From positions 1 to 47,308 of the forward strand of contig CASFJQ010000019.1 in the NCBI GenBank assembly GCA_949295065.1: 47,308 nucleotides of DNA, given 5' to 3'. Below the pieces are notes generated by a model. The model was not told where the DNA came from, did no database searches, and saw only the letters and a list, made by a program, of their open reading frames with translations. The position numbers and the translations under genes are program-made. Shown piece after piece: positions 31,794-40,541 of this stretch (its first letter is position 1; the number at the start of each line of letters is the position of its first letter). The stretch comes from an uncultured Parabacteroides sp. Lineage in GTDB: Bacteria > Bacteroidota > Bacteroidia > Bacteroidales > Tannerellaceae.

Positions 31794-34115
31794 ATGAAAA
31801 TAAGGCGAAGTATATTGACGGTAACATCTTCTGTGTTGTTATTGTCATCTGCAGCCAATGCAGAAAAACTTACCGAGTATGTGAATCCTTTTATTGGTAC
31901 TGATGGTTATGGAAATGTATATCCCGGAGCTCAGATTCCTTTTGGTGGTATTCAGATAAGTCCGGATACAGATGCAAAATTTTATGATGCAGCATCCGGA
32001 TACAAGTATAATCATACTTCTTTACTAGGATTCAGCCTTAACCATCTTAGCGGAACGGGAATCCCTGATTTGGGAGACTTCCTGTTTATTCCCGGAACAG
32101 GAGAGATGAAGCTTGAGCCTGGAACGCGGGAAAATCCTGATGCCGGTTACAGATCCAGATATTCTCATGATAAGGAATATGCTGAACCAAACTATTATAC
32201 TGTAGATTTGCTGGATTATGGTGTGAAAGCTGAAATGACTTCCGGCTTGCGAAGCGGAATGTTCAGATTTACTTACCCTAAATCAGAGAAAGCATTCATA
32301 ATGATAGATATGAACCATACTTTGTGGCAGAATTGTGAATGGGCAAATCTGAGAATGGAGAATGATTCAACTATTACAGGCTACAAGCTTGTCAAAGGTT
32401 GGGGACCGGAAAGGCATGTTTATTTCACGGCAGTTTTCTCAAAAAAACTGAAGAACTTCAGAATAATGCAGGACAAGAAACCTGTAATTTATAATACTAG
32501 CAGATTCCGCAGCAGCAATGAGGCTTGGGGAAAGAATCTGATGGCTTGTATATCTTTTGAGACAGAAGCCGGCGAAGAGGTTACAGTAAAGACTGCAATT
32601 TCTGCCGTCAGCACTAATGGCGCAAAGAACAATCTTAAGGAATTGGATGGAATGACATTTGACGCGTTGAGAAAGAAAGGTGCAGATTTATGGGAAAAAG
32701 AACTTGGCAAATATAAAGTGGAAGGAAGCCACGACGACAAAGTTACTTTCTATACTTCGGCATATCGTGCAGCCATGCATCCGTTCCTGTTCCAGGATGC
32801 TGACGGAAGTTTCAGAGGTTTGGATAAGAACATCGAGAAGGCTGAAGGTTTTACAAACTATACGGTTTTCTCATTGTGGGACACATACAGAGCTTTCCAT
32901 CCGTGGTTGAATCTTGTGAATCAGGAGTTGAATGCCAACCTTGCAAATTCAATGCTTGCGCATTATGACAAGAGTGTTGAGAAAATGCTTCCTATATGGT
33001 CGTTCTATGGAAATGAAACATGGTGTATGATTGGTTATCATGCCGTGTCTGTCCTTGCTGATATGATTGTGAAAGGAGTGAAAGGCTTCGATTACGAAAG
33101 AGCTTACGAGGCTATGAGGACTACAGCCATGAACGAGCATTATGACTGTTTGCCGGAATACCGTGAGAACGGATGGGTTCCTTTTGACCGTGAGGCTGAG
33201 TCCGTTTCCAAAACTCTGGAATATGCATATGATGATTATTGCATTGCTCAAGCAGCCAAAGCTTTGGGAAAAACAGATGATTATGAATATTTCCTTAATC
33301 GTTCCATGGGATATCAGACTCTTATCGACCCGGAAACGAAGTTTATGAGAGGACGTGACTATGAAGGAAAATGGCGTACTCCTTTTGCTCCGATAGCATA
33401 TCAAGGACCTGGCTCCGTAAACGGTTGGGGTGATATAACAGAAGGTTTCACCATGCAATATACATGGACTGTGCCTCATGACGTGCAAGGTTATATTAAT
33501 ATTGCCGGAAAAAAGACTTTCAAGAAGAATCTGGATGAGCTGTTTACTCTTGAATTGCCGGAAGATATTCCAGGTGCGCATGATATTCAGGGACGTATCG
33601 GCGGATATTGGCATGGCAACGAACCTTGTCATCATGTAACATATTTGTATAACTATCTGGGCGAGCCATGGAATTGCCAAAAATGGGTAAGAGAAATTGC
33701 CAAACGTTTTTATGGAACTGAGCCCGGATCTTTGAGCGGAAACGATGATTGCGGACAAATGTCGGCATGGTATATGTTCAATTGTCTTGGTATATATCCG
33801 GTTGCTCCGTCTAGCAATGTGTATAATATAGGTTCTCCTTGTCTTAAAGGTCTTACTGTGAGATTGAGCAATGGAAAATATATTGAGATGACGACAGACA
33901 ACTGGTCTGAAGAGAATGTATATATTAAGGAAATGTATCTCAACGGTGAAAAATATACTAAGTCTTATATTAATTATGATGATATAAAGAATGGCGTAAA
34001 AATTCATTTTGTGATGAGCAATAAGCCTAATTACAAGAGAGGAACAAAGGCTTCGGATATTCCTGCGTCAGTTTCTGAAAAAGGAAAAACTAAAGTTTTT
34101 GTGGCAAATAAATAG
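31794..34115 (+). CDS. Glycoside hydrolase family 92 alpha-mannosidase
   Basis: A 773-residue exported exo-alpha-mannosidase (Ca2+-dependent, inverting family). Signal peptide MKIRRSILTVTSSVLLLSSAANA, then the hallmark start LTEYVNPFIGTDGYGNVYPGAQIPFGGIQISPDT. The (alpha/alpha)6 barrel carries HGNEPCHH with E610 as probable acid and GNDDCGQMSAWY (649-660) whose aspartates act on the catalytic water. It has a plain signal peptide rather than a lipoprotein box. No SusCD pair or other glycosidase is adjacent, so it is a stand-alone enzyme, perhaps for host N-glycan or yeast mannan fragments. Confidence 0.93.
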   Translation: MKIRRSILTVTSSVLLLSSAANAEKLTEYVNPFIGTDGYGNVYPGAQIPFGGIQISPDTDAKFYDAASGYKYNHTSLLGFSLNHLSGTGIPDLGDFLFIPGTGEMKLEPGTRENPDAGYRSRYSHDKEYAEPNYYTVDLLDYGVKAEMTSGLRSGMFRFTYPKSEKAFIMIDMNHTLWQNCEWANLRMENDSTITGYKLVKGWGPERHVYFTAVFSKKLKNFRIMQDKKPVIYNTSRFRSSNEAWGKNLMACISFETEAGEEVTVKTAISAVSTNGAKNNLKELDGMTFDALRKKGADLWEKELGKYKVEGSHDDKVTFYTSAYRAAMHPFLFQDADGSFRGLDKNIEKAEGFTNYTVFSLWDTYRAFHPWLNLVNQELNANLANSMLAHYDKSVEKMLPIWSFYGNETWCMIGYHAVSVLADMIVKGVKGFDYERAYEAMRTTAMNEHYDCLPEYRENGWVPFDREAESVSKTLEYAYDDYCIAQAAKALGKTDDYEYFLNRSMGYQTLIDPETKFMRGRDYEGKWRTPFAPIAYQGPGSVNGWGDITEGFTMQYTWTVPHDVQGYINIAGKKTFKKNLDELFTLELPEDIPGAHDIQGRIGGYWHGNEPCHHVTYLYNYLGEPWNCQKWVREIAKRFYGTEPGSLSGNDDCGQMSAWYMFNCLGIYPVAPSSNVYNIGSPCLKGLTVRLSNGKYIEMTTDNWSEENVYIKEMYLNGEKYTKSYINYDDIKNGVKIHFVMSNKPNYKRGTKASDIPASVSEKGKTKVFVANK

Positions 34116-34175
34116 AATTTATATTTGATAGGAATTGAAGGTGTGTCAAGAGATTGGCACACCTTTATAATAATA

Positions 34176-34556
34176 TCACTTACCCTTAAACACAAAAAAC
34201 TTATTAAGCACAAAATTTATCACCGTATAAAATGCCATTGCAATAAGCTGATTGTAATATGGATCAATGGAAAGTGTCTTGTTAAGATAAATAAGAAGGA
34301 AATATTGTGGAATATAACTTAATGCGAAAGCAAAAGCGAAGCGGACAGCACTTTTTAGCCATGCCGCATCAGAGCGGAAAGTCCATTGTTTGTTCCACAC
34401 GAAGCTGTTCACAAGGCCTGCGATATAACCTGTGAAATTTGATGTAGTCTCTGATATTCCAAAACATTTGGTAAGAATCCAGATTGTTATTGCTGTAACA
34501 GCTGTGTTGCTTAATCCAACAATGGCGTATTTAATTATCTCCGTTTTTGTCTTCAT
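34176..34556 (-). CDS. GtrA-family membrane protein
   Basis: A 126-residue protein with four predicted helices. KYAIVGLSNTAVTAITIWIL and the mid-motif NFTGYIAGLVNSFVWNKQWTFRS are the GtrA signature, as is the end FVLNKFFVFKGK. GtrA proteins are thought to flip lipid-linked sugars for cell-surface glycosylation. The coding start overlaps the end of the upstream unknown gene by 26 nt, so translation is probably coupled. No glycosyltransferase is adjacent. Confidence 0.85.
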   Translation of the reverse strand: MKTKTEIIKYAIVGLSNTAVTAITIWILTKCFGISETTSNFTGYIAGLVNSFVWNKQWTFRSDAAWLKSAVRFAFAFALSYIPQYFLLIYLNKTLSIDPYYNQLIAMAFYTVINFVLNKFFVFKGK

Positions 34557-35310
34557 TCTTGTTGATTATTTCTTCAATCTCTTCGTCAGTAAATTCTTTC
34601 ACATTGGTTATAGTGAATATCTTTGATAGGAAATTTCCATATTGGTTACATTCAACAATAAGATTTTCAACCAACGTTTTTATGTTTACCTTATATGAAA
34701 CCAGAGCCATGATAAGAATATATTTTTGTCCGTTTCTTATATATTCGATTTCTGACTCAGCGTGGTTCATCGCAAAAGAAGCTTCACGTTCCACAATCTG
34801 TATTTCGTAATCCTGTAAATCTTTTTTGTCGGCAGACATAAGTAATATACAGAAGCGGAGGCTTTTGCCTCGTCCGCCCAGTCCTGTTGATATGTACACT
34901 TGTTTTTCTCCGGTCAAGTCAGATGCCAGATTTATTTTACATTCCATCAAGGCAAGAGAACCCCAGTCCAGAATTTCATCGTCATCAGTATGTTTAAGAA
35001 ATTCTTTGATAAAATTATATGCCAAAGGATTTTTGGATATGGCAAGCTCCGATAAGATACATTTTATGTATTCTTGATCTATTTCTGTATATGGAGGTTT
35101 TATTTCAAGCTCATCATACAACTCTTTATTCAACTCTTCGCATTGGCTATCCGGAAAAGGAATTTTTTTCGCCTCCATTCTGGTAATTTCCGAATGCCTG
35201 AAATAATTCATTTGTGTCTCCAGAGAAACACGTCGTTCCAATATATGGATATGCTTCTCTTTTGAGAATAATTCGTTGAAACGCTCGAAAGAATATTCCT
35301 GGTCTGACAT
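34531..35310 (-). CDS. Conserved protein of unknown function
   Basis: A 259-residue soluble, acidic protein without signal peptide or membrane helix. It is helical up to about 120 (YTEIDQEYIKCILSELAISK), then a beta-rich part KQVYISTGLGGRGKSLRFCILLMS and a strand/helix C terminus ending EEIIEIINKNEDKNGDN-like acidic residues. GLGGRGKS formally fits a Walker A, but no Walker B is evident, so I do not call it an ATPase. It overlaps GtrA by 26 nt. A minus-strand promoter element (35519-35526) implies a leader of about 200 nt. Confidence 0.7.
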   Translation of the reverse strand: MSDQEYSFERFNELFSKEKHIHILERRVSLETQMNYFRHSEITRMEAKKIPFPDSQCEELNKELYDELEIKPPYTEIDQEYIKCILSELAISKNPLAYNFIKEFLKHTDDDEILDWGSLALMECKINLASDLTGEKQVYISTGLGGRGKSLRFCILLMSADKKDLQDYEIQIVEREASFAMNHAESEIEYIRNGQKYILIMALVSYKVNIKTLVENLIVECNQYGNFLSKIFTITNVKEFTDEEIEEIINKNEDKNGDN

Positions 35311-35401
35311 ATATATTATTATATTAAGTTCTGCATATTATTATGATATGCAGCAGTTATATTAGAAGTTAACTTAATTTTCGCAAGTTGCTTAATCCCA
35401 A

Positions 35402-35463
35402 AGTTGACAAAGCCAAACACTTATTACTTCGCACTTACTTGTAAACCAGTGTTTCTTGTCAAT
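35402..35463. promoter_or_regulatory. Inverted repeat with TTGACAA half-sites
   Basis: AGTTGACAAAG..AAACACT (35402-35421) is mirrored by AGTGTTT..CTTGTCAATT (35448-35463 region). The TTGACAA/TTGTCAA core resembles sites before the NUDIX regulator gene (39713-39719) and after the transporter gene (38236-38245). It may be an operator or an RNA stem in the leader of the minus-strand unknown gene. Confidence 0.45.
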
Positions 35464-35660
35464 TCGTTATCTGTAAGTAGATCTTACGAAACATCAGTTA
35501 TAGTATAATTATTCATAACAAAGATACGCTTTTCTTTGGATTTTGATAAGAATCATAGAAATTCTGTAGTTTTTCATTCAAGAGAAAGGTATATTGTATT
35601 TAAGCTAAAATCAGCTTGTTTATGTAGTTGCTATGATAAGAAAAACTTGTGTGGCAGCAA

Positions 35661-35684
35661 AAATAATGCTCTAAAACATTATTT
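35661..35684. promoter_or_regulatory. Palindrome immediately upstream of the galM promoter
   Basis: A perfect 8-bp inverted repeat AAATAATG / CATTATTT with an 8-nt spacer ends 8 nt before the TTG of the putative -33 box. It is well placed for an activator or repressor. Confidence 0.4.
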
Positions 35685-35754
35685 CAAATTGTTGCATAAT
35701 CAAGGAAGTTATTAATTTTACACACAATTTTAGAAATAACTTAAGTTAATATAC

Positions 35755-36837
35755 ATGGAAAACGAATATACGCTCTCAGGTTTGTCATTGGCAAATTATG
35801 AGAAACAGGTTGACGGCAAGGAAACCAGATTATGTGTTTTGGTAAACAAAGCCGGAGCAGAAGTTGCAGTGTTGAACTATGGAGCAAAGATTGTGTCTTT
35901 AATGGTTCCTGATAAAAACGGCAAAATGGTAGATGTCGTTACAGGACATGCTTCTATTGACGATTATCTTACATCAGAAGAACCTTATTTCGGAGCGATT
36001 TGCGGAAGATATGGTAATCGTATTGCAAAAGGTCGTTTCGAAATAGATGGCGAAGTTTATGATAAGTTGGCAACAAACAACGGTCCGAACTGCCTGCATG
36101 GTGGATTGAAAGGTTTCAACGCAGTAGTTTGGGATATGAAGCAGATTGATTCGCAGACTGTAGAACTAACTTATGTTTCTGCAGATGGAGAAGAAGGATT
36201 CCCGGGAGAACTTTCTGTAACTGTTGTATATCATCTTTCTGATGCCAATGAAGTGTATATACGTTATAAAGCGACAACAACCAAACCAACAGTCCTGAAT
36301 CTTACAAATCATTCATATTTTAATCTTTCCGGTGCTGGTGACCCATATATTGGAGACCATCTGCTGACTATCAATGCGGATTATTATCTTCCTACTGATG
36401 ATGTGGCTATTCCTTACGGACCGAAAGAAAAGGTTGAAGGAACTCCTATGGATTTCCGTACTCCGCATGCTGTAGGCGAGAGAATTAACGAACCTTTTGA
36501 ACAGCTTGTATTTGGAAAAGGATATGACCATACATATATATTGAACAAGAAAGAAAATGAATTTTCTTTCTGTGCCCGTTGTGAGTCTCCCAAAACAGGT
36601 ATTGTTATGGAAACATATACAACTGAGCCAGGTGTTCAGTTATATACAGGAAACTGGATGACAGGAAACTTCGAGGGAAAGAACGGACAGCGTTATCCTG
36701 AACGTGCGGCATTGTGTCTTGAAACACAGCATTTCCCTGATAGCCCTAATAAACCGGAATATCCTTCTACGGTTTTGCGTCCGGGTGAGGAATTTGAGAG
36801 CCAGACAGTGTATAAGTTTTCGGTTAACGAAGCGTAA
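35755..36837 (+). CDS. galM: Aldose 1-epimerase (mutarotase)
   Basis: A 360-residue cytosolic enzyme interconverting alpha and beta anomers of galactose or related sugars. GAICGRYGNRIAKGRFEIDG and NGPNCLHGGLKGFNAVVW are conserved. The catalytic His is H186 in LTNHSYFNLSG and the catalytic Glu lies in the late CLETQHFPDSPNKPEYPSTVL region. No signal peptide. First gene of the galM-transporter-galK cluster, 70 nt before the transporter gene. Confidence 0.93.
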   Translation: MENEYTLSGLSLANYEKQVDGKETRLCVLVNKAGAEVAVLNYGAKIVSLMVPDKNGKMVDVVTGHASIDDYLTSEEPYFGAICGRYGNRIAKGRFEIDGEVYDKLATNNGPNCLHGGLKGFNAVVWDMKQIDSQTVELTYVSADGEEGFPGELSVTVVYHLSDANEVYIRYKATTTKPTVLNLTNHSYFNLSGAGDPYIGDHLLTINADYYLPTDDVAIPYGPKEKVEGTPMDFRTPHAVGERINEPFEQLVFGKGYDHTYILNKKENEFSFCARCESPKTGIVMETYTTEPGVQLYTGNWMTGNFEGKNGQRYPERAALCLETQHFPDSPNKPEYPSTVLRPGEEFESQTVYKFSVNEA

Positions 36838-36907
36838 GCGTAAGTTGACGGTTAACTATAGTAAAGAATAAGTAATTATAAATATAAACATAAAACAACC
36901 TAAAAAC

Positions 36908-38179
36908 ATGGAATCAACAAATCAGAAAAATTACACATTGCCTATCATTATGATGGTGGCATTGTTTTTCATGATCTCTTTCGTAACGGGTTTGCAGAAC
37001 CCAATGGGGGTCATTGTTAAGAATCAGTTTGCAGCCAGCAACTTTATGTCTCAGTTGGGTAATGCTGCTAACTTCATTGCTTATGCATTTATGGGTATGC
37101 CTGCAGGTATGCTTTTGCAGAAGATTGGTTACAAGAAAACAGCTTTGGCTGCTATTATTGTAGGTTTTGTCGGCGTGGCAATTTCTTATTTGTCAGGTCA
37201 GGTAGGTAGCTATGCTGTTTATCTTGCAGGTGCATTTATCTCAGGTTTCTCAATGTGTATGTTGAATACAGTTGTAAACCCAATGTTGAACACTCTTGGT
37301 GGTGGTGGTAATAAAGGTAACCAGCTTATCCAGATTGCAGGTTCTGTAAACTCAATCGGTGCAACAATTGTTCCTGTATTGGTTGGTTATTTGATGGGTG
37401 ATGCTGCAAAAGCAACTATTAACGACGCTAGTCCAGCATTGTTCCTTGCAATGGGTATCTTCGCAGTGGTATTTGTTGTTTTGTTTGCAATGGAAATTCC
37501 GGAACCTCACATGGTTAAGGAAGAAAAATCAGCTACACCAGATACACACAGTGCTTTCTCATTCCGTCACTTCATCTTGGGTACAATCGGTATCTTTATC
37601 TATGTAGGTGTTGAAGTTGGTATTCCTAACTTTATGAACTTGTTTGCAACATCAGATTTGGGTATTGACCCGACAATTGCTGGTAGTTTGGTTGGTACAT
37701 ACTGGTTCTTGATGATGATTGGCCGTTTGTGCGGTGCTTCAATTGGTGCTAAGGTTTCAAGCCGTACAATGTTGACTTCTGCTTCAACAGTAGGTTTGAT
37801 TTTTATTCTTATCGCAATTTTCGCTCCAACAGATGTTACAGTAAGTATGCCTGTGTTCTTGGCTAGCCTTTCATTCGGTATGGTTGAAGTTCCTGTATCA
37901 ATCATGTTCATGGCACTTTGCGGTTTGTGTACATCAATTATGTGGGGTGGTATTTTCAACCTTGCAGTTGAAGGTTTGGGTAAATACACAGCTGCTGCAT
38001 CAGGTTTCTTCATGGTGATGGTTTGCGGTGGTGGTATTTTGCCATTGATCCAGGGTGCTGTTGCAGATGCTGCAGGCTTCCAGTACAGCTATTTCGTAGT
38101 ATTGTTGGGCTTGGCTTACCTGTTGTATTATGCATTGGTAGGAAGCCGCAATGTAAACAAGGATATTCCTGTAGAATAA
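36908..38179 (+). CDS. Glucose/galactose MFS transporter (FHS family)
   Basis: A 423-residue inner-membrane carrier with about 12 hydrophobic helices. MMVALFFMISFVTGLQNPMGV and the QLIQIAGSVNSIGATIVPVLVGYLMG segment in helix 5 are typical of FucP/GluP sugar:H+ symporters, as is GRLCGASIGAKVSSRTML in the second half. The galM and galK neighbours point to galactose (and perhaps glucose). Codon use (TTG, GGT, GCA rich) suggests high expression. A strong terminator follows, so galK is transcribed separately. Confidence 0.9.
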   Translation: MESTNQKNYTLPIIMMVALFFMISFVTGLQNPMGVIVKNQFAASNFMSQLGNAANFIAYAFMGMPAGMLLQKIGYKKTALAAIIVGFVGVAISYLSGQVGSYAVYLAGAFISGFSMCMLNTVVNPMLNTLGGGGNKGNQLIQIAGSVNSIGATIVPVLVGYLMGDAAKATINDASPALFLAMGIFAVVFVVLFAMEIPEPHMVKEEKSATPDTHSAFSFRHFILGTIGIFIYVGVEVGIPNFMNLFATSDLGIDPTIAGSLVGTYWFLMMIGRLCGASIGAKVSSRTMLTSASTVGLIFILIAIFAPTDVTVSMPVFLASLSFGMVEVPVSIMFMALCGLCTSIMWGGIFNLAVEGLGKYTAAASGFFMVMVCGGGILPLIQGAVADAAGFQYSYFVVLLGLAYLLYYALVGSRNVNKDIPVE

Positions 38180-38257
38180 ATATTTTTGTTAGTTGAAAAA
38201 TTATCAAAGACAAGCTAGATCTTTGTGTCATTACTTTATCAACTATAAATAAATAAC

Positions 38258-38294
38258 AATCCGGCAACACAAAAAAGTTGCCGGATTTTTTTAT
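38258..38294 (+). terminator. Terminator of galM-transporter unit
   Basis: A perfect 11-bp stem AATCCGGCAAC / GTTGCCGGATT (38258-38268, 38277-38287) is followed by a T-run. Confidence 0.85.
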
Positions 38295-38365
38295 GTTTAT
38301 AATTCAACAGTTGTTTTCGAGTGTTAATTTTACATATTATGTTATTTGAAATCAAAACACTTTCT

Positions 38366-38373
38366 TATATTTG
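38366..38373 (+). promoter_or_regulatory. Promoter -7 element of galK
   Basis: TATATTTG matches TAnnTTTG, 36 nt before the ATG. TTTG at 38345-38348 is a possible -33 box with a short gap. Confidence 0.5.
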
Positions 38374-38409
38374 CCAATATATTTAATCTTAAAAATGTAG
38401 AAAAACACC

Positions 38410-39561
38410 ATGGAGCAGAAAATAAGAAATAAATTCCAGGAGTTATTTAATTGTGAAGGAAGTGTATATGCATCACCAGGTAGAATTAACCTTATTGGTG
38501 AGCATACCGATTATAATGGCGGTTTTGTTTTCCCTGGAGCAATTGATAAAGGCATGATTGCTGAAATCAAACTGAACGGAACAGGCAAAGTTCGTGCCTT
38601 TTCAGTAGATTTGAATGATTACGCAGAATTTGGCCTTAACGAAGAAGATGCACCACAAGCCAGCTGGGCAAGATATATATTCGGAGTTTGCCGTGAAATA
38701 ATCAAACGTGGTGGAAAGATAGCCGGATTCGACACTGTTTTTGCCGGTGATGTTCCTCTTGGCGCAGGTATGTCGTCTTCAGCTGCTTTGGAAAGTACCT
38801 ATGCTTTTGCTTTGAATGATTTATTCTCATTGAACATAGATAAATTTGAACTTGCTAAAATTGGCCAGTCAACAGAACACAATTATGTAGGTGTAAACTG
38901 TGGAATCATGGACCAGTTCGCATCAGTGTTTGGAAAGGCTGGCAGCCTTATTCGTTTGGATTGCCGTTCTTTGGAATACAGATATTTCCCGTTTGATCCG
39001 GAAGCTGCAGGATATAAACTCGTTCTTCTCGATTCAGTGGTTAAACACGAATTGGCATCTTCTGCTTATAACAAACGCCGCCAGTCATGCGAACATGTTG
39101 TTGCAGCAATCAAGAAGAGACATCCGGAAGTGGAGTTCCTTCGTGACGCAACAATGGAAATGCTTGCAGAAGTTAAGGCTGAAGTAAGTGAAGAAGATTA
39201 TATGCGTGCGGAATATGTTATTGAAGAAGTTCAGCGAGTTCTCGACGTTTGCGACGCTTTGGAAAAAGGCGATTACGAAACAGTAGGCGAAAAGATGTAC
39301 GGCACTCATTACGGCATGAGTAAGCTTTACGAAGTAAGCTGCGAAGAATTGGATTTCTTGAACGATATAGCAAAAGAATGTGGAGTTACAGGTTCAAGAG
39401 TTATGGGTGGCGGTTTCGGCGGATGCACAATCAACCTTGTTAAGAACGACAAATATGATGCATTCATCGAAAAAGCATTCAGTGCATATAAAGAAAAATT
39501 CGGTCATGAACCAAAATTATATAATGTAGTAATCAGCGACGGTGCAAGAAAACTACATTAA
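38410..39561 (+). CDS. galK: Galactokinase
   Basis: A 383-residue GHMP kinase making galactose-1-phosphate. The galactokinase signature GRINLIGEHTDYN is at 24-36, the ATP-binding GAGMSSSAA at 118-126, and the third GHMP motif GGGFGGCTINLV near 334-345. Length is standard. The galT and galE genes needed to finish the Leloir pathway are not in this window. It has its own promoter and terminator between the transporter gene and the NUDIX regulator gene. Confidence 0.95.
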   Translation: MEQKIRNKFQELFNCEGSVYASPGRINLIGEHTDYNGGFVFPGAIDKGMIAEIKLNGTGKVRAFSVDLNDYAEFGLNEEDAPQASWARYIFGVCREIIKRGGKIAGFDTVFAGDVPLGAGMSSSAALESTYAFALNDLFSLNIDKFELAKIGQSTEHNYVGVNCGIMDQFASVFGKAGSLIRLDCRSLEYRYFPFDPEAAGYKLVLLDSVVKHELASSAYNKRRQSCEHVVAAIKKRHPEVEFLRDATMEMLAEVKAEVSEEDYMRAEYVIEEVQRVLDVCDALEKGDYETVGEKMYGTHYGMSKLYEVSCEELDFLNDIAKECGVTGSRVMGGGFGGCTINLVKNDKYDAFIEKAFSAYKEKFGHEPKLYNVVISDGARKLH

Positions 39562-39574
39562 AATAGAATAATCC

Positions 39575-39625
39575 GGGGCTTCAGGGTGTCTTTTTAAGAG
39601 AAGCACGCTGAAGCCTCGTTTTTAG
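39575..39625 (+). terminator. galK terminator
   Basis: GGGGCTTCAG (39575-39584) pairs with CTGAAGCCTC (39608-39617) and there is partial inner pairing; GTTTTTAG follows. Confidence 0.7.
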
Positions 39626-39720
39626 TTGATAAGGATTTCAGATATAAGTTGGCAAGATTATTATATATAATATTATAGTAATATAGTCTTGTCAGCTTGT
39701 TAATTTGTCTTTTTGTCAAC
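39623..39720. promoter_or_regulatory. Cluster of TTGACAA-like half-sites before the NUDIX regulator gene
   Basis: GTTGATAA (39625-39632), GTTGGCAA (39648-39655), TTGTCAG (39689-39695) and TTGTCAAC (39713-39720). The middle two form an imperfect inverted repeat AAGTTGGCAAGATT / AGTCTTGTCAGCTT. They suggest autoregulation by the NUDIX protein. Confidence 0.45.
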
Positions 39721-39768
39721 AGGGGATCTCTAGTCATCATCTTAAAATTAAATTTAAACCTATTAAGT

Positions 39769-40461
39769 ATGTCAGCAGCGTTTTATCAAGGTGAAGAAAA
39801 ATTTCATGTAGCAATAGACTGTATTATTCTAGGATTTAGCGGAAAAGATTTGAATGTGCTGTTGTATAAAAGAAAATTTGAACCTATGCAGGGCCAGTGG
39901 TCTCTAATGGGAGGATTTGTAAAGGCAGACGAAAGTGTAAATGAAGCAGCTATAAGAGTGTTGAACGACTGTTCCGGAATTCATGATTTGTATATGGAGC
40001 AGGTCGGAGCATATGGCGAAGTAAACAGAGACTTAGGTGAGCGAGTAATCTCGGTAGCTTATTATGCATTGGTGGATATGGTGGATTTCAATGAAGAATT
40101 ATTGAAAGAACACAATGCACAATGGGTTAAGATAACAGAATTGCCTGAACTGATCTTCGACCATAAGAATATGATTGAAGATGCTTTGGCAATATTGCGG
40201 CGAAAAGCTGCCACTTTGCCAATAGGATTCCGTCTGCTGCCTGAAAAGTTCACTTTGCCACAATTGCAAAGTCTTTATGAAGTGATTTACCAGACTCCAT
40301 TGGACAAACGTAATTTCAGAAAGAAATTATATGCAATGGATATTTTGGAAAAACTGGATGAGAAAGATAGAACAGGCTCAAAAAGAGGAGCTTATTACTA
40401 TACCTTCAATGTCGATAAATATCAGAAATTGCTGAAGCAAGGATATTATTTTTCACTTTGA
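39769..40461 (+). CDS. NUDIX-fold transcriptional regulator (AraR/NrtR-like) with C-terminal winged helix
   Basis: A 230-residue protein: a NUDIX domain (about 10-150) plus a C-terminal winged-helix (about 155-225, TLPQLQSLYEVIYQTPLDKRNFRKKLYAMDIL..). The Nudix box at 49-71 keeps G49, E55, R63 and G70, but the catalytic REUxEE is RVLNDC, so hydrolysis is unlikely and ligand sensing is expected. In Bacteroides, proteins of this type include the arabinose regulator AraR; others (NrtR) sense ADP-ribose. Its place between galK and tkt-rpiB suggests control of galactose/pentose use. ATG 39769 is chosen over 39697 because MSAAFYQGEEKFHVAID is the family start. Confidence 0.82.
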   Translation: MSAAFYQGEEKFHVAIDCIILGFSGKDLNVLLYKRKFEPMQGQWSLMGGFVKADESVNEAAIRVLNDCSGIHDLYMEQVGAYGEVNRDLGERVISVAYYALVDMVDFNEELLKEHNAQWVKITELPELIFDHKNMIEDALAILRRKAATLPIGFRLLPEKFTLPQLQSLYEVIYQTPLDKRNFRKKLYAMDILEKLDEKDRTGSKRGAYYYTFNVDKYQKLLKQGYYFSL

Positions 40462-40484
40462 GAAACTAATTCTGATATAATCGT

Positions 40485-40516
40485 TTTGCTAAACACACGA
40501 ATTATCCCTATTTTTG
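40485..40516 (+). promoter_or_regulatory. Promoter of tkt-rpiB
   Basis: TTTG 40485-40488, exactly 20 nt, TATTTTTG 40509-40516. Confidence 0.65.
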
Positions 40517-40541
40517 CAGAAGAAAACAACATATTAGCAAG

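Larger units (their letters stand above)
35311..35754. other. 444-bp divergent regulatory region upstream of galM
   Basis: There is no gene. It holds, in order, a palindrome CTGCATAT..ATATGCAG (35331-35353), a long inverted repeat with TTGACAA/TTGTCAA arms (35402-35463), a palindrome GTAAGTAGATCTTAC (35473-35487), a minus-strand -7 element TATCTTTG (35519-35526), a perfect AAATAATG/CATTATTT hairpin (35661-35684) and a promoter-like pair for galM (TTG 35692-35694, TAATTTTA 35713-35720). Confidence 0.6.

Noticed and set aside
32949-34007. 352-residue antisense open frame within the GH92 gene
   Set aside because: The composition is Ile/His/Cys rich without domain features, and it lies wholly opposite conserved GH92 catalytic motifs.
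34860-34900. P-loop GLGGRGKS in the unknown 259-residue protein
   Set aside because: It formally matches Walker A, but there is no Walker B, and the following residues look like a strand rather than the helix that should follow a P-loop.
39769-40461. NUDIX protein as an active hydrolase
   Set aside because: The catalytic REUxEE is replaced by RVLNDC and a winged-helix C terminus is present.
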